In this document: piece after piece, positions 1 through 11,216 of the stretch
Layout of the letters: every line of letters starts with the position of its first letter
How positions within the stretch are numbered: the first letter of the stretch is position 1
NCBI GenBank assembly: GCA_946902875.1
Contig: OX336340.1
Span: 293,501-357,500, forward strand
DNA: 64,000 nucleotides
Reading direction: 5' to 3'
Source of the DNA: Nematopogon swammerdamellus
Lineage: Eukaryota; Arthropoda; Insecta; Lepidoptera; Adelidae
Position numbers and translations under genes: made by a program
The notes under the pieces: model-generated
Seen by the model: only the letters and a program-made list of their open reading frames with translations
Told to the model about the DNA's origin: nothing
The model's database searches: none

Positions 1-300
1 ATAGAATAGAATAAAAACTCTTTATTGCAAACACTTGAAAGCAGAACAGCACAAGGCAAGAAACAAGAAATAAACAGGAGTGCGTAAAGGACTTATCACT
101 GCAAGTGATTTCTTCCAGTCAACCTTTGGGTGATGTGATGAGGAATAAAATTATAGAGAAAGAAGTATGGGCAGTGCAATTGAGTCGTAAGGGCCAGAGC
201 ACATGTTTCGACCCGCCAAGAGAAGGTGCCATACCGGAGACTTCGCTTTCGATTGTTGGCTATACCTCCTGGACGCACTGACGCACACAACCAAGGTAGG
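1..300 (-). mobile_element. retroelement 3' end and a SINE-B fragment
   Basis: From position 1 the plus strand reads as an inverted 3' end (TTTATTGCAAAC), followed by a motif around 85-125 (GGACTTATCACTGCAAGTGA, then TTCTTCCAGTCAACC). That motif recurs at about 10484-10517 and 62127-62175. Positions about 205-265 resemble the SINE-B core (GGTGCCATACCGGAGACTTC). Confidence 0.5.
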
Positions 301-1301
301 TACAAAGCTAATTAAATATGGGACAAAAACTTGTTGACAAATTACAATAAGTGTGAATTACCTTTTTTGGTTTTAATATGTCCGGCGTAAACCCAACGTG
401 TCTTGCCACTACCCATTGTTCAGAATGTAATCACAACACAGAACTAACGAGAGGTGACTGCGATTAAGCAACAACTTCTCAGCACGGCGCGTGCTGAGAG
501 ACTGACCGGCAAACCTCACCACGCCACTATATAACTCATTCACCATCAACACAGCTGGATCATGCATGAGTCACTCTCATGTTGCGAAATGAGTACTTTT
601 CGTTTGGTGGTGCAATGTTGTCATCACTATTACAACGTTTGTTGTGATCAGCCCGACATCATCAGGCTTCCCTCACTGTTGATAACAGAGCCGATGTGAG
701 TCACCTACTTTAATTTCTGGGTATATTTTTTTGTGAATGAACATGGATGGCTATATTCAGTTGACATCTGACTGTCCGGTGTGTGGTGTGTCCTATCTCG
801 GTCGTCCTCTGAGTGTCCTAGAGGTGGTCAGTGCTCGGTGGCAATTTTTCTACAATCAAACTACATAATAAATATGTAAGAACATAAGTTGGGGTGATCA
901 AGCATCACGTATGGCCCTCTGCCGGTGTGGTAAAGCGAGGTGAGGTGGAAAAGGCTGTGTCGGGCACCTTCGTCCCTCGGCACAGCTACTCCGTGTACAG
1001 ACCTAATGACTGTATGTCATAAAAGAAGTAAGTTTTAATTTTTGTTCATTAATATAAACACAGAAATAATTACATTTGTAAATAATAATAAACTATGAAA
1101 GTAAATTAATAACTATAAATTTATGAACTAAAAAAACCTGAATCAAAACCTTATAAATCTACCTATAAAAAAAAAACTATTTAAACGCAAAAAAAGGGCT
1201 TCTAAAAATTCATTCTAATTAATTTCTAATATGATGAAATTAAAATCATGTCTGTCTGTTTGTTCATCTTAATTAAACGAGGACACCTCTAGGTCTGAAA
1301 T
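301..1301. other. no gene seen
   Basis: Mostly AT-rich non-coding DNA; 1020-1250 is particularly A/T-rich. No recognisable exon. Confidence 0.5.
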
Positions 1302-1609
1302 GTTGCATGACCGCTGACCGTTGGAGGCTGACCGAGGTTCGGATTCCTCGGAATACTGTAGGTCCCTTCCCTCCTAATCTTACTTGGTGGGAGAGTTTAA
1401 CCCGCCCGGGTTGGTACCACCGCACTGAATGAAACGTCGGTCCAAACGGCTATGTAAATAGTTTGTGTTTTCCGACCAGTTCAGTGTAGTCGGCATGATC
1501 AAAGGGGGAAGCACTGACATGGCACCTAGTTCACCCGGTGTTATGGGCTGACATCACGGACGTTGTAGGTGATGTAGCCAACCGTGTCAGTTTCCATAAA
1601 AAAAAAAAA
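1302..1609 (+). mobile_element. SINE-X copy, 5'-truncated, 5S-type head
   Basis: It starts in GACCGTTGGAGGCTGACC, continues through CCGCCCGGGTTGGTACCACC and GATGTAGCCAACCGTGTCAG, and ends in an A tract. It is the same body as the copies at 10061, 40392 and 42714. Confidence 0.75.
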
Positions 1610-1780
1610 TGATCGTAGTAACCAAAAAGCCGATAAACGTATCGAGACTTTATGTAAATTATTTTAAAATTTGGGTGTAACCTCTGTGGACATTCCTTAA
1701 AATTAAACCGAAACAGTTCCAATTTCAATCTAAGAAAATACTTTCTAACAGCAGTAGACTTTTGGAACAAGCTACTACAA

Positions 1781-2126
1781 CAGCGGTTCTCAAACTTTTT
1801 TGGTGACGGAACCCTTTTGGAAAGCGAAATATTTGACGGAGCCCTAAAATAAACAAAAATTAGTTTTTGTGCATTCTTTATTAATAATCCTATTACAATG
1901 TAACATTTACTTACATAATATTATAATAAAAGAGAAAAATAATTATTAAATATCTAATGCGAGGTATGAAACTGTGACGCCGCCGCGCCGTGACCTCTGC
2001 GCAGCCGAGCTAAATCGACCCAGACAGGTGTATTGTTGATTTTTTTTTTCCTCGTATTCTCGCGGAGCCCCTACAGAGGCTCCGCGGAGCCCTAGGGCTC
2101 CACGGAGCACACTTTGAGTATGGCTG
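1781..2126. mobile_element. hAT-type MITE with perfect 8-bp target duplication
   Basis: The left end CAGCGGTTCTCAAACTTT and right end CACACTTTGAGTATGGCTG are imperfect terminal inverted repeats. The 8 bases TACTACAA flank it exactly on both sides (1773-1780 and 2127-2134), the hAT signature. It is 346 bp with no ORF, hence non-autonomous. Confidence 0.85.
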
Positions 2127-2134
2127 TACTACAA

Positions 2135-3150
2135 GAAGTAATAAGTACCTACTATCTCAGTGAACCATTTTAAAAATCTACTTGACAAACATTTGATAAA
2201 AATAAACAAATAAAAAGCAACAAGTAGGTATATAACAACAAAAACATAGGTATATAAGATGTAAATTATAAAAAAGTGCACACACGTGGAGTACAAACGC
2301 GCATCAGTTGCAAGCTGCTGGTGTTTATAAATAAATAAATAAATAGATAATAATAATAAGAGTAAGTAAGTAAGTTGGGCTGTGTTAGTGGTTGCATAAC
2401 ACCACAAATCAGGTTTGTGTTAATAATGTGCAATACTATTTTTTTATCTTGATTAAGTAACACTTCAATGATTTCAAAGTCAATACTACACATGTTTGTA
2501 CGTCACGCCGCGCGCAGTGTATGCAATGTATGCGTAGGTAGGTAGGTAGGTAAACACAGCTGCCACCGAGCTGACAAGCAGCAATGCCACATGATAAGGT
2601 GAACGACCCAAATATCTACAGTCGAGGAACTATGTAACAAAATACAGATCCCGATAGGAACACCACCCGAACCAGTTCACTGTCTGACTGGCCGTGGCGG
2701 CCGGGCTATATCGGACGTCTAAAAAGCCGCAACATCATGGAACTAGGGAATCAAAGATGCCCCTAGCATTGTTCAAGAGGAGAGATGCTCACAGTATCAA
2801 CAGCTCCAATCGACAAATCAACATGACACCCGTCTGTGCTCCATTGTTGATGACTAATTGCAGATTAAACCTGGAAATAAAAGTAGAGTACGTACCTAGT
2901 ATGACATACTTACCTATGTGTGATTCTGACATAAGTTCTCAACCAACGTTTAAAATATTTTAGAAAAGTTATCTTGTTAGACACATCCTTACCTTTAATA
3001 AAATCCAACATCTGCTATCTGTCTGTATTTGAACCGAACAGATTTTAATACAGTTTGCTTCTACGGATAGCTTGGTTCTTCCCATCGATTATAGGTTACT
3101 TTTCATCACGTTAAATGGCTTATGAGGTTAGCAGAGAAGTCAAATATGAG
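2135..3150. other. no gene seen; short simple repeats
   Basis: Holds AATA repeats (about 2328-2345) and a GTAG tetranucleotide run (about 2533-2552). Short ORFs show no family features. Confidence 0.5.
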
Positions 3151-3176
3151 AGCAGGCGGAGCCACGGGCACAGCTA
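3150..3176 (+). mobile_element. Helitron 3' terminus
   Basis: GGCGGAGCCACGGGCACAGCTAG is followed by T, matching the Helitron CTAG|T end seen at 49882 and 50662. The 5' limit was not found. Confidence 0.45.
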
Positions 3177-3189
3177 GTTGAAATATAAA

Positions 3190-3530
3190 GCAGAAAGTGC
3201 ATCCAGGTCTCCATACTTATACTAATCGCAAGAATACAACCAGAACACCAAGAAACCATTTTATTTTCATAGAAGTACAAACGCGCGAGTACAAACTAAA
3301 CTGCGAGGCAAAGTCAGCTCGGACGTCCAAAAGCATCTCTGTGTTGTGGTTGACTCTCTTCGAAATCCTAAGCAACACGCACTTCCCCCCGCAGCAACCC
3401 CCGTCGGCTGTTATTGGTACACGCCGCACTACTATGCACCCCGCCGCCCGCTCCCGGCGCCGCCCTTACTTCAGGCTCCCCGATCCTGTTTTATTTTGGC
3501 AGCATTTTTAAAAGAGTGTGATCATTAGGT
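3190..3530 (+). repeat. dispersed repeat R (uninterrupted copy)
   Basis: It shares blocks with 34240-35200: ACTAAT.GCAAGAATA, TTTTCATAG, GTACAAACGCGC.AGTACAAA and a C/T-rich end. At 34351 the other copy is interrupted by a transposon; here the site is uninterrupted. Confidence 0.6.
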
Positions 3531-3533
3531 GAA

Positions 3534-4102
3534 GGGTCTTTCATTAAGGGCTTCCTATCTTCAAATTTAAATAAAACAAAATTTGTGTTAGATATCATCA
3601 ACAATTTTTATTTTTTTGAAAGGCCTATCGATGCCATTATGTGTGGAATATAACATCGTTCAAATGTCCACCCCTGCTTCTCTGGGTGGTTCGGTTCGGT
3701 GCGCATCCGAAATGTCCAATTTCGTCGTTTTCAAAGAAATATGGACCGATGATGCCGCCAGCCCAAAATCCACACCAAACAGTGACTTTTTCGGGATGCA
3801 TTGGACGCTCTTGGATCTCATGTGGATTAGTATCGGCCCAGACAGTTTTGTTGATTCACGTACCCATTCATCCAGAAATAGGCCTCATCGCTGAAGATGA
3901 TTTTTTCGAATTTTTCGTTGCCCGAACAGAACACCCATTTTGATAAAACAATTTTATAATTTGCACGTGTTGTTGAATATCCATCCATGGTGATTTGGCA
4001 AAACAGACTGAATAAATGACAGCCAATTTGACAGATGTAGCTTCAACAAGATGGCCGCTATCAACTGTCAAAGTTCGGAAGTCCCTATTGAAAGACCCTT
4101 TA
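3534..4102 (-). mobile_element. internally deleted Tc1/mariner-type element
   Basis: The terminal inverted repeats are AAGGGTCTTTCATTAAGGGC at the left and, read on the minus strand, AAGGGTCTTTCAATAGGGAC at the right. On the minus strand an N-terminal helix-turn-helix piece (MDIQQHVQIIKLFYQNGCSV, from about 3987) is fused by deletion to a catalytic-core piece readable as FSDEAYFWMNGYVNQQN and VTVWCGFWAGGIIGPYFFEN across frame changes (about 3700-3920). The second and third acidic positions are missing, so it is a dead, MITE-like derivative. Confidence 0.8.
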
Positions 4103-4900
4103 TAAGGAATCCATTTTGATATATTTATGTACTTTAAACTTAAATTAAGGCAATTCATTATATCTATCAATCACACTCATTTCAAAGTTCTACTTCATAA
4201 GTGGCACAGAATATCTAAATTTTTTGCAGATGTCGTAGGGTCTTAATTTAGGAGAACTAAATTTCCTACATACTTCATATCATAATACTGATAAAGAAAT
4301 ACAGAAACTATTTCACAATCAATGATAGACCTACAGCTCATGTTTGATTGGGTAGGTCGTATGTACACATTTTAGTGAATACTCATTAATCATTTCTTCA
4401 CAACAACTGGACGCTGTTGAGAAAAGTACTCTTTTACTCTATAGAGTAAAAACTCTCTGAGAGGCTTGTACACACACACACACACACACGCACACAAGGC
4501 ACAATTAGTTTTGTTGTCATCACTTCTGTAGCAATGCTAACAACATTTTGTATAAGTAACATGAGTTGTATTTAAGTAACCTTGTAACAAAACTAATCAA
4601 ATTAATTTGGTCAATGTTTACTTACTCGTACTTGTGCAAGAAGGTGTCTGATGTTTTAAATGTAGGTATTACACAGCATATACACCAAGAGTTGCATTAC
4701 AACAGAAATCAGATGACTAATATTTAGTAGGTAGGTATTTGTAGAGAAGTTTTTTTTCAGGCCAACATTAATTTAGCATCCACCATAATGTGCTGACGTC
4801 AATCCTTCCCGTTCGGTCTAATCTAATGCAATATCTTCATTATTGTATACTTTCTACAAAGTGATAGATGTGGTAAATTGTTAAAACAATACAATACATA
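4103..4900. other. no gene seen; palindrome and CA repeat
   Basis: A perfect 20-bp palindrome TTTTACTCTATAGAGTAAAA lies at 4432-4451, and a CA repeat at about 4470-4496. Otherwise AT-rich. Confidence 0.55.
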
Positions 4901-5215
4901 CCACATGCTGTATCCCGACAATCGGGGTAAGCAGAGTAATCGGTGTTGTGCTGCAAGTACTTTTGCAAATTCCAGCACAACACAGACCACCACGTTTAAC
5001 CATGTATTAGGACAAGCTAACAATCAAGCAGCAAGTAAGGCACGAAAACCCACCTACTACCTGACTCGTTGGAAGGACTGCGCCAAGGTGAGAGGTGGCT
5101 AACCTGTCGCCCTGCACCTTGTCCTTATCCCTCAGTCGCCTCTAACGACATGCAGTGGGGCTATTCTTTTTAAGTGCCAACCCCACATGGTAATTCAATT
5201 TAAAAGAAAACTAAA
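4900..5215 (-). mobile_element. SINE-Y copy (head b, tail y)
   Basis: Read on the minus strand it starts with CCATGTGGGGTTGGCACTTA, AAAAGAATAGCCCCACTGCA and AGAGGCGACTGAGGGATAAG, the same head as SINE-X type b. It then has a different body ending near GCAGCACAACACCGATTACT. Copies: 20455-20725 (+) and 45235-45492 (-). Confidence 0.7.
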
Positions 5216-5664
5216 ACTTCTATTAAAACAAAACACAATTTTCCATGTTGTCTTGGCATCACAGCTGGGGCAGCAACATTATTTATATTTATATTACTAA
5301 TTAGAAGATAAGTGATGTGTCCACGAGCGACCCGACACATTATGCAACAGCTTTCAACAGAGATAATATAATCTGTCTCCCTCTATCTTGTATCTACACT
5401 GGCCGACCGCTACAGTCTCAAGGTCGACACAGTGTGTCCTCACTATAGTTAGTGGATAGGCTAATAGTGAACTGGACCAGAGATCTGGAAGTTTTTAGAC
5501 AAAGACAAATTATTTATTGCAATTTTGTAGAGTATTTGAACATTGATCACCTACCCGGGCTGAGTTACTACAAAATACCTGGGTTGGCATGCAACACAGC
5601 ACTAACACTACTCTCTCGTGAGAGTTGCGCAATACTGAATACATATACAATTAGTGTATATGTA
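5216..5664. other. no gene seen
   Basis: Non-coding AT-rich DNA; one short ORF (5452-5667) has no family features. Confidence 0.5.
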
Positions 5665-5961
5665 TAGTCCCACTGCATCTCTCCCCGTGTATGTCGTAAA
5701 AGGCGACTAAGGGATATGACTCCCTTCTTATATCACTAGGTGGTAGGGTTTAACCCGCCCGGGTTGGTACCACCGCACTGGATGAAAGGTCGGTCGAAAC
5801 GGCTATGTAAATAGTTTGTGTTTTCCGTCCAGTTCAGTGTAGCCGGCACGACCGAAGGGAAGCACTGACGTGGCACCAAGTTCACCCGATGTTATGGGCT
5901 GACATCACGGATGTTGTAGGTGATGTAGCCAACCGTGTCAGTTTCCATAAAAAAAAAAAAT
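5665..5961 (+). mobile_element. SINE-X copy with head b
   Basis: It begins with CCCACTGCATCTCTCCCCGT and GGCGACTAAGGGATATGACT, then the SINE-X body and an A tract. Confidence 0.8.
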
Positions 5962-6177
5962 TCAGTATTGCGCATACTATGTTAAGTAACAAAGATTTGA
6001 GGTTGAGTAGTATCTGTGGATAAACTAGGTACGAAGAACTGTTTGATGTCTTCAGTGATTAAATACGAAGATTGTTATAATTTTCATAGTTACCAGAAAA
6101 TAGTTCTGGGCTCAGCGTCGACACTGGCTACTCAAGGGCACTATTTATTTACATAAATTTATGGATTGTTTATAGAA

Positions 6178-6370
6178 AACGCATGTGGCGCCGTGCCCCC
6201 CACAAGATGTCTTAACGACACCCATGGACATTCGGTCGCATGCGGGGTTGTGAATGCCATGCCGGCCCTACAGGTGCCTATTAATTAATAAGTTTTGTTT
6301 GTTTGTTTGTTTTATTCACACCCCTCTTGAAGGACCCGAGAGGATATTCATCTAGCTAGGTGATATTTCA
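6178..6370 (-). mobile_element. non-LTR retrotransposon 3' end fragment
   Basis: The minus strand matches the tails at 28595-28820 and 54545-54800 (GGGTCCTTCAAGAGGGGTGT followed by a CGACCGAATGTCCATGGGTG-like block). A (GTTT)n run at about 6295-6312 sits inside. Confidence 0.6.
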
Positions 6371-7080
6371 GTGAATTTTTGTTTGTTAAAATGTAAGAGC
6401 ACTTTAAATGATTAAAAAATCTTTCCATTGAAAATTCTGCATTAAAAGTGAAAAAAAAATTTGGAGGTCTTGTCATTTTTGCCTGAAGGTTCCATGTTTT
6501 TCTTTATTTGTTCGTGGATTGGATTCAAGTCCCACATATGTACGTTTTGCTAGTCTGTAAGAGGCAGCGTTCTTTACCTACACATTGGTATGATTTGAAT
6601 GGGAGAATTATCAATTTTAGGTTATAAAAATTCAGGAAAAAATGTCAATAATTTTTTGTTGTTCCTGGATTTAAAAAAAAACATCTGTGCTTCTAAATGA
6701 GTGAATCCTCAATAACGTTTTGTGTGTAAATTCATTGGCTTTATGTGCTGAAAGAGTTGATTGGTCTAGCTTCATTATTTTACGCTGAGCTTATTAGTTT
6801 AGCTTGAGTTTATATCAAGGTTGGTGCTCAGTGCCGCCGCCGCCGTGCCGCAGAATGCCTCAAGGTCAAAGTCTGTCAGCATTTTCATAGCTTGGAATGT
6901 AACCGGTTAAACTATAAGCAGCGGCGACTCCTCTCAGTTGGCGAGGTTGGCGCCGCCAAACCAAATAAAATGAATGACACCATTAATACAGAAGTATCAG
7001 GCTAAAATAAATGTGAAAAAATTTCGGAGTTATATTATTTATGTCATATAATCCACGATTAATAAGATAAAACGTCAATC
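6371..7080. other. no gene seen
   Basis: AT-rich non-coding DNA. Confidence 0.45.
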
Positions 7081-7480
7081 CCGTACCCGTTACATAATTT
7101 GAAATTTCGCGCGCGTCAAACGCGGGCGACGACGAATGACGACACATCAAGGCATTCATTGGCCGGTTGGCTACATTTTGAAGCGCCATCGTATTCCATA
7201 CAAGGCGGAAGCGACCGATGTCCCCCCCGTCCCGCGCGGACCCGCTGATCAGCCTTTCGAGTTGGCGCAGCGGGGAGTGCATTTAGTGACGCGGTAGCGA
7301 GTAGAGCGAGCTAGCGAGCGAGCTAGGTGTGTGTGTTGCGTGTGCGGGTGTGTGCGCGCTGCGTCCACCACACGACGAGTATTCTTGTGCTGTGCGACGT
7401 GCGATGCGATGCGACTAGCGAGCTAGGCTAGGTGTGTTATGTGCGCGTGTGTGTGCGCATTGGCTCGCGAGTTGATAGCT
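7080..7480. promoter_or_regulatory. CpG-rich promoter-like patch
   Basis: GC- and CpG-rich island in AT-rich DNA, with GCGAGCTAGCGAGCGAGCTAGG-like short repeats and GTGTGT runs at about 7300-7460. It could be the start of a gene whose exons are not visible here. No TATA box. Confidence 0.3.
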
Positions 7481-8200
7481 GCATATATTCCGTTATGTAG
7501 GTATGGACTTTGTATGGATGAATCCTGTGCAGTGTTGTTAAATTTAAAGTGATTTATTGGTAATTATAATGGCAAACCCTACCGAGCTATCTACGGAGCA
7601 CTCAAGGACAAGAGAGACTCAGTAATTTGGCACTCTTACATATCTGTGGAAAAGGAGTTGCTAACAAAATTGAGGAAGAAAGAAGATTTTCACGATCGAG
7701 TCATCGAAAATTTCTTGTCTGTGGAACGAAGAGTGGACTTCATGTACAAATAAAATTTAACAATTCAAGCTTGTATGCCTGTCTCGTCATCGTCGTGCCA
7801 GAGGAGACGTCGCTGTTGTCGGCTGCAACTCGACAGCTTTGACACAACCAGTAGGTACCTATCTACAGACAAATAAATCGTAAGTGAGCAAAATAAATCA
7901 TTTAAACTAAATATTATAAATTATCTATATCGTAATCGTCTTTCAGTTTTTGAACTCATTGTGGTAGAAATAAATTAACGCGTAGGTACCTAAGTTATGA
8001 AATTATGAAAAAAAAAATCCGTAGCCAGAGCCAACCCAATATTCAGGACCAGGAGTCGCCGCTGACTATAAGTCAGTAAGTACCTATTGGAGTGGAGTGA
8101 GTTATGGTAGCCAATACATAGGAAATTTACATCTGAAAGAAAGTGTCCGGCTTCAAGGTTGCGCCATGCACGCCACCTGAGCGTGTTCACGTAACAATAA
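7481..8200. other. no gene seen
   Basis: An ORF at 7627-7842 shows no family features. Confidence 0.45.
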
Positions 8201-8204
8201 CATA

Positions 8205-8580
8205 ACATATGGCGGGAGAGTTGGCAGAGTTGTGCTCGCGGTTCGCGGCGCAGCGGAGCGCGGGGCGGGGCGGGGAGGGGCGGGCCGCGCGGGCCCGTGA
8301 CCAGACACGCTACACGGAGCTGGAAACTGCCGAGTCAACACACGTGTCCTTTCGCGGAAAGATATTTCCGCGCGACGCAAGGTCGCCGCGTGACGTCACG
8401 TCACGTTTGCACTCCACCTACGATCGCCGCGCGGTGACGTCATCCTACCCATGCTGCACTGCGAGCTAGCATTGACGCACATTATCAATAATTTAGCCGC
8501 AGAAGGTACGGTCGACGTCAAGGATCCGGAGAACTGGAAGGGAACATGGGATGTTATGACGGATTTGCTCACGTCACAGT
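8205..8580. promoter_or_regulatory. CpG-rich promoter-like region with CRE and E2F-like sites
   Basis: Two exact TGACGTCA CRE palindromes lie at 8391-8398 and 8435-8442. An E-box CACGTG is at 8341-8346. The inverted repeat CGCGGAAAgataTTTCCGCG begins near 8354 and contains E2F-like TTTCGCG. The surrounding 8209-8480 is very GC-rich. This suggests a promoter; the gene it serves and its direction are unknown. Confidence 0.4.
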
Positions 8581-9480
8581 GACAGCGCGCGCTCGGAAGG
8601 TTGGGCTCACATGGTGTAAAAATGTATACTTCGAAGGTCGTTCTTACCTTTTCCTTTCCTTTTTCCCTTCGGCATGGTGAGATTTCGACAAACACTAAAC
8701 GATTAAATTTGCTATTATAATTGATTATCTAGTACGGAGCCCGCTGCGGAGCGCGGATCAAGACGGACACGGACAGGCGCTCCGATGGTAAGTCCTTATA
8801 AAGTCACAGAACTGAGACCGAGACACACACGCTGCTGAAACGCTGGGCAGCTTCACTACCATGTTGCCTTGCCGTACACGAACTAACACCACCGCGCCAA
8901 GGTTGGACGCGGAGCGGTATGCGAGACTCGAGAGAAATTCAGACTGATAGATCTTTCTTAATTGCTTTGACGTAAGGCCGGAAGAGCGGTAAACTGACAG
9001 CGCCGGAAAAGGTGGCGTTGGTGGCGCTTCCATGCACTACTACGAGTGCATTCTAGAACATTACGAATACACTTCTGATGATCTGTCTCTGTCTTCTTAT
9101 ATAAATAGTCAAGGATAGAACTTCAATGAATCAAATGGCAAATCGACATGTATTTTGACTGACCGTAGTACCTTCGATAGGGAATTTGTCTTTAATATTT
9201 TACCAAACAATGGTAGGGTTCAGTTTTATTCACAGACTGCGGTTTTTAAGATTATAGAGTATTTATTTATATCCATTTCAAATGTCAATTCGCCAAGTAT
9301 AGCCAAGAAATACGTATGTATGTTCCAGTATTGCATTCTCACTTTATGCACTAAATGAAACCTTCTCTTTCCCTCTCATTGAGGCGGACATTTCGGGAGG
9401 GCGAAGTGTAGTTATATTTACGGACCGCGCCGTTTCGCGCGTGATTCAAACGTGATTGTTCGTGTGAATTTTATAAGTAC
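8581..9480. other. no gene seen
   Basis: Mixed GC; ORFs here lack family features. Confidence 0.45.
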
Positions 9481-9484
9481 ATAG

Positions 9485-9546
9485 CTATGCCCGCGTCTTC
9501 GCTCGCGTGAAATTCGTATTTAAAAAGAAGAAAGTAAGTAAGCCCG
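9485..9546 (-). mobile_element. Helitron 3' end fragment
   Basis: GCCCGCGTCTTCGCTCGCGT followed by GAAATTCGTATTTAAAA repeats the sequence at 48352-48390 and 55285-55320. Confidence 0.5.
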
Positions 9547-10060
9547 CTATACCGTAGCCTTATTTCGGAGCGCGGAACAATTCGGTTTGTATGAGAGCCA
9601 CATCTTAGCATAACTGGAACTGAATTTTATTTAGCCTATCTATTTCCCGTATAGTAAAATGTGCTTGTATAATGCGCGGGGCGGAGGATCACGGCGTGTC
9701 GCGGTGGTGTCGCCGCCGCAGCGGTTCGTTGGTGTTCTCCCTCGCACCCGCACCGTACTTGTATAGTGTATTCGCGTGGCGGGTCGCCCGCTGCGGAGAC
9801 GACACATACAGAAAAGATTTCTAAAAATCGTCAACTTAGTTTCAGTATCATACATAGAGTCTTCAAACCCAGTATCTCATAAAACAAAGTAACTTACTCC
9901 ATGAACATCCCTTACAGATTTTAATTACGGTAAATGTTACCTTACATAATTATCAATTTTAATTTACCTAATTGTTATAATTTCAACATAATATAGGACC
10001 TAATAAAGAATCTTTATTGGGCACAATATAAAGAAAAACAGTACCTACCTTCGTCAGCAG
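9547..10060. other. no gene seen
   Basis: A GC-rich patch at 9670-9800, then AT-rich DNA. Confidence 0.45.
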
Positions 10061-10443
10061 CTCTCCTAGCTCAGTGGTTCGGTCGGTCGACTGTTGTTAA
10101 GCACACATGGGCGCGGTCAGTACTTTAATGGGTGACCTCTCGGCCGTTGGAGGCTGACCGTGGTTCGGATTCCACGTAACACTATAGGTCCCTTCCCTTC
10201 CTTCTTACCTTACTGGGTGGTAAGGTTCAAGCCGCCCGGGTTGATACCACCGCACTGAATGAAACGTCGGTCGAAACGGCAAATAGTTGGAGTTTTCCGT
10301 CCAGTTCAGTGTAGCCGACATGAAATGAAGGGAAGCACTGACATGGCACATAGTTCACCCGGTGTTATGGGCTGACATCACCTCGAACATCACGGATGCT
10401 GTAGGTGATGTAGCCAACCGTGTCAGCCTCAATAAAAAAAAAA
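10061..10443 (+). mobile_element. SINE-X copy with complete 5S-rRNA-like head
   Basis: The head begins TAGCTCAGTGG (an exact tRNA A-box). It continues into TGTTGTTAAGCAC and GGGCGCGGTCAGTACTTTAATGGGTGACC, which follow the internal promoter of 5S rRNA (A box, intermediate element, C box). The shared SINE-X body and an A tail follow. Confidence 0.8.
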
Positions 10444-10469
10444 CCTACAAGAAAACAAACAAGAAAATA

Positions 10470-10520
10470 CAAGAGTTTGCAAGACGGACTTATCACTACA
10501 AATGATTTCTTTCAGTCAAT
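10470..10520 (-). mobile_element. retroelement 3' fragment
   Basis: GGACTTATCACTACAAATGA followed by TTTCTTTCAGTCAA matches 85-125. Confidence 0.45.
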
Positions 10521-10727
10521 GAACACTAGGTATGCTACAATTAATTAGTAGGTATACCTAGTTCCCTACTTTAGAACGTGAATTCCGTACGCTACGTAAG
10601 TATGTAAGGGAACAGGTATCATTTGGATGCCAAAACTAAAAGGAGAAGTGGGTATCGAAATAAGATGGACAAGTTGATGATATAATGTTTTTATAAATAA
10701 TCTTAAATTCTAATGGAAATCTAAGGG

Positions 10728-10828
10728 AATCACTGACATGGCACTTAGTTCACCAAGGTGTTACGGAGGGGCTGACATCACGGATGTTGTAGGTGATGTA
10801 ACCAACCGTGTCAGTTTTCATAAAATAA
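10728..10828 (+). mobile_element. SINE-X 3' fragment
   Basis: Contains GGGAATCACTGACATGGCAC through GATGTAACCAACCGTGTCAG and an A-rich end. Confidence 0.7.
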
Positions 10829-11216
10829 AAAACCTACCGACATAATTTGCCTCAACATTCACCAATTTTCTTTACAGCACGTGGTATCTCCTTACCTTAC
10901 TCATATTTTTTGGGTTTCGTATTTTAAATATTGGCATTATCTTATTTTGGTAGGTAGGTACGTAGGGAAGAAAGAAAGGTAAGCGATTATAAGTTTTTTT
11001 TCGAATTGTAACGAGTAGGCACGTGGAATTGTTCTTGTGAGAGTGAAACATTGAAATGATTTTTTTTTCTTTCCTTCCTTTTGCAGTCCAATAAGTATCA
11101 CAGGTCACAGGAACCGAGGCAACTAACTCAAGATATCTTCGCACTATACTTTTTTTCTCTTCTGCACGTATGGACACCATTCTGTTGCGCTCGACTGTTC
11201 CAAGCGGATGCCATGG
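10827..11216. other. 3' flank of the Beat-like ORF
   Basis: AT-rich with pyrimidine runs. No obvious poly(A) signal within about 100 nt of the stop on the minus strand, so the 3' end of the transcript is not defined here. Confidence 0.4.
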
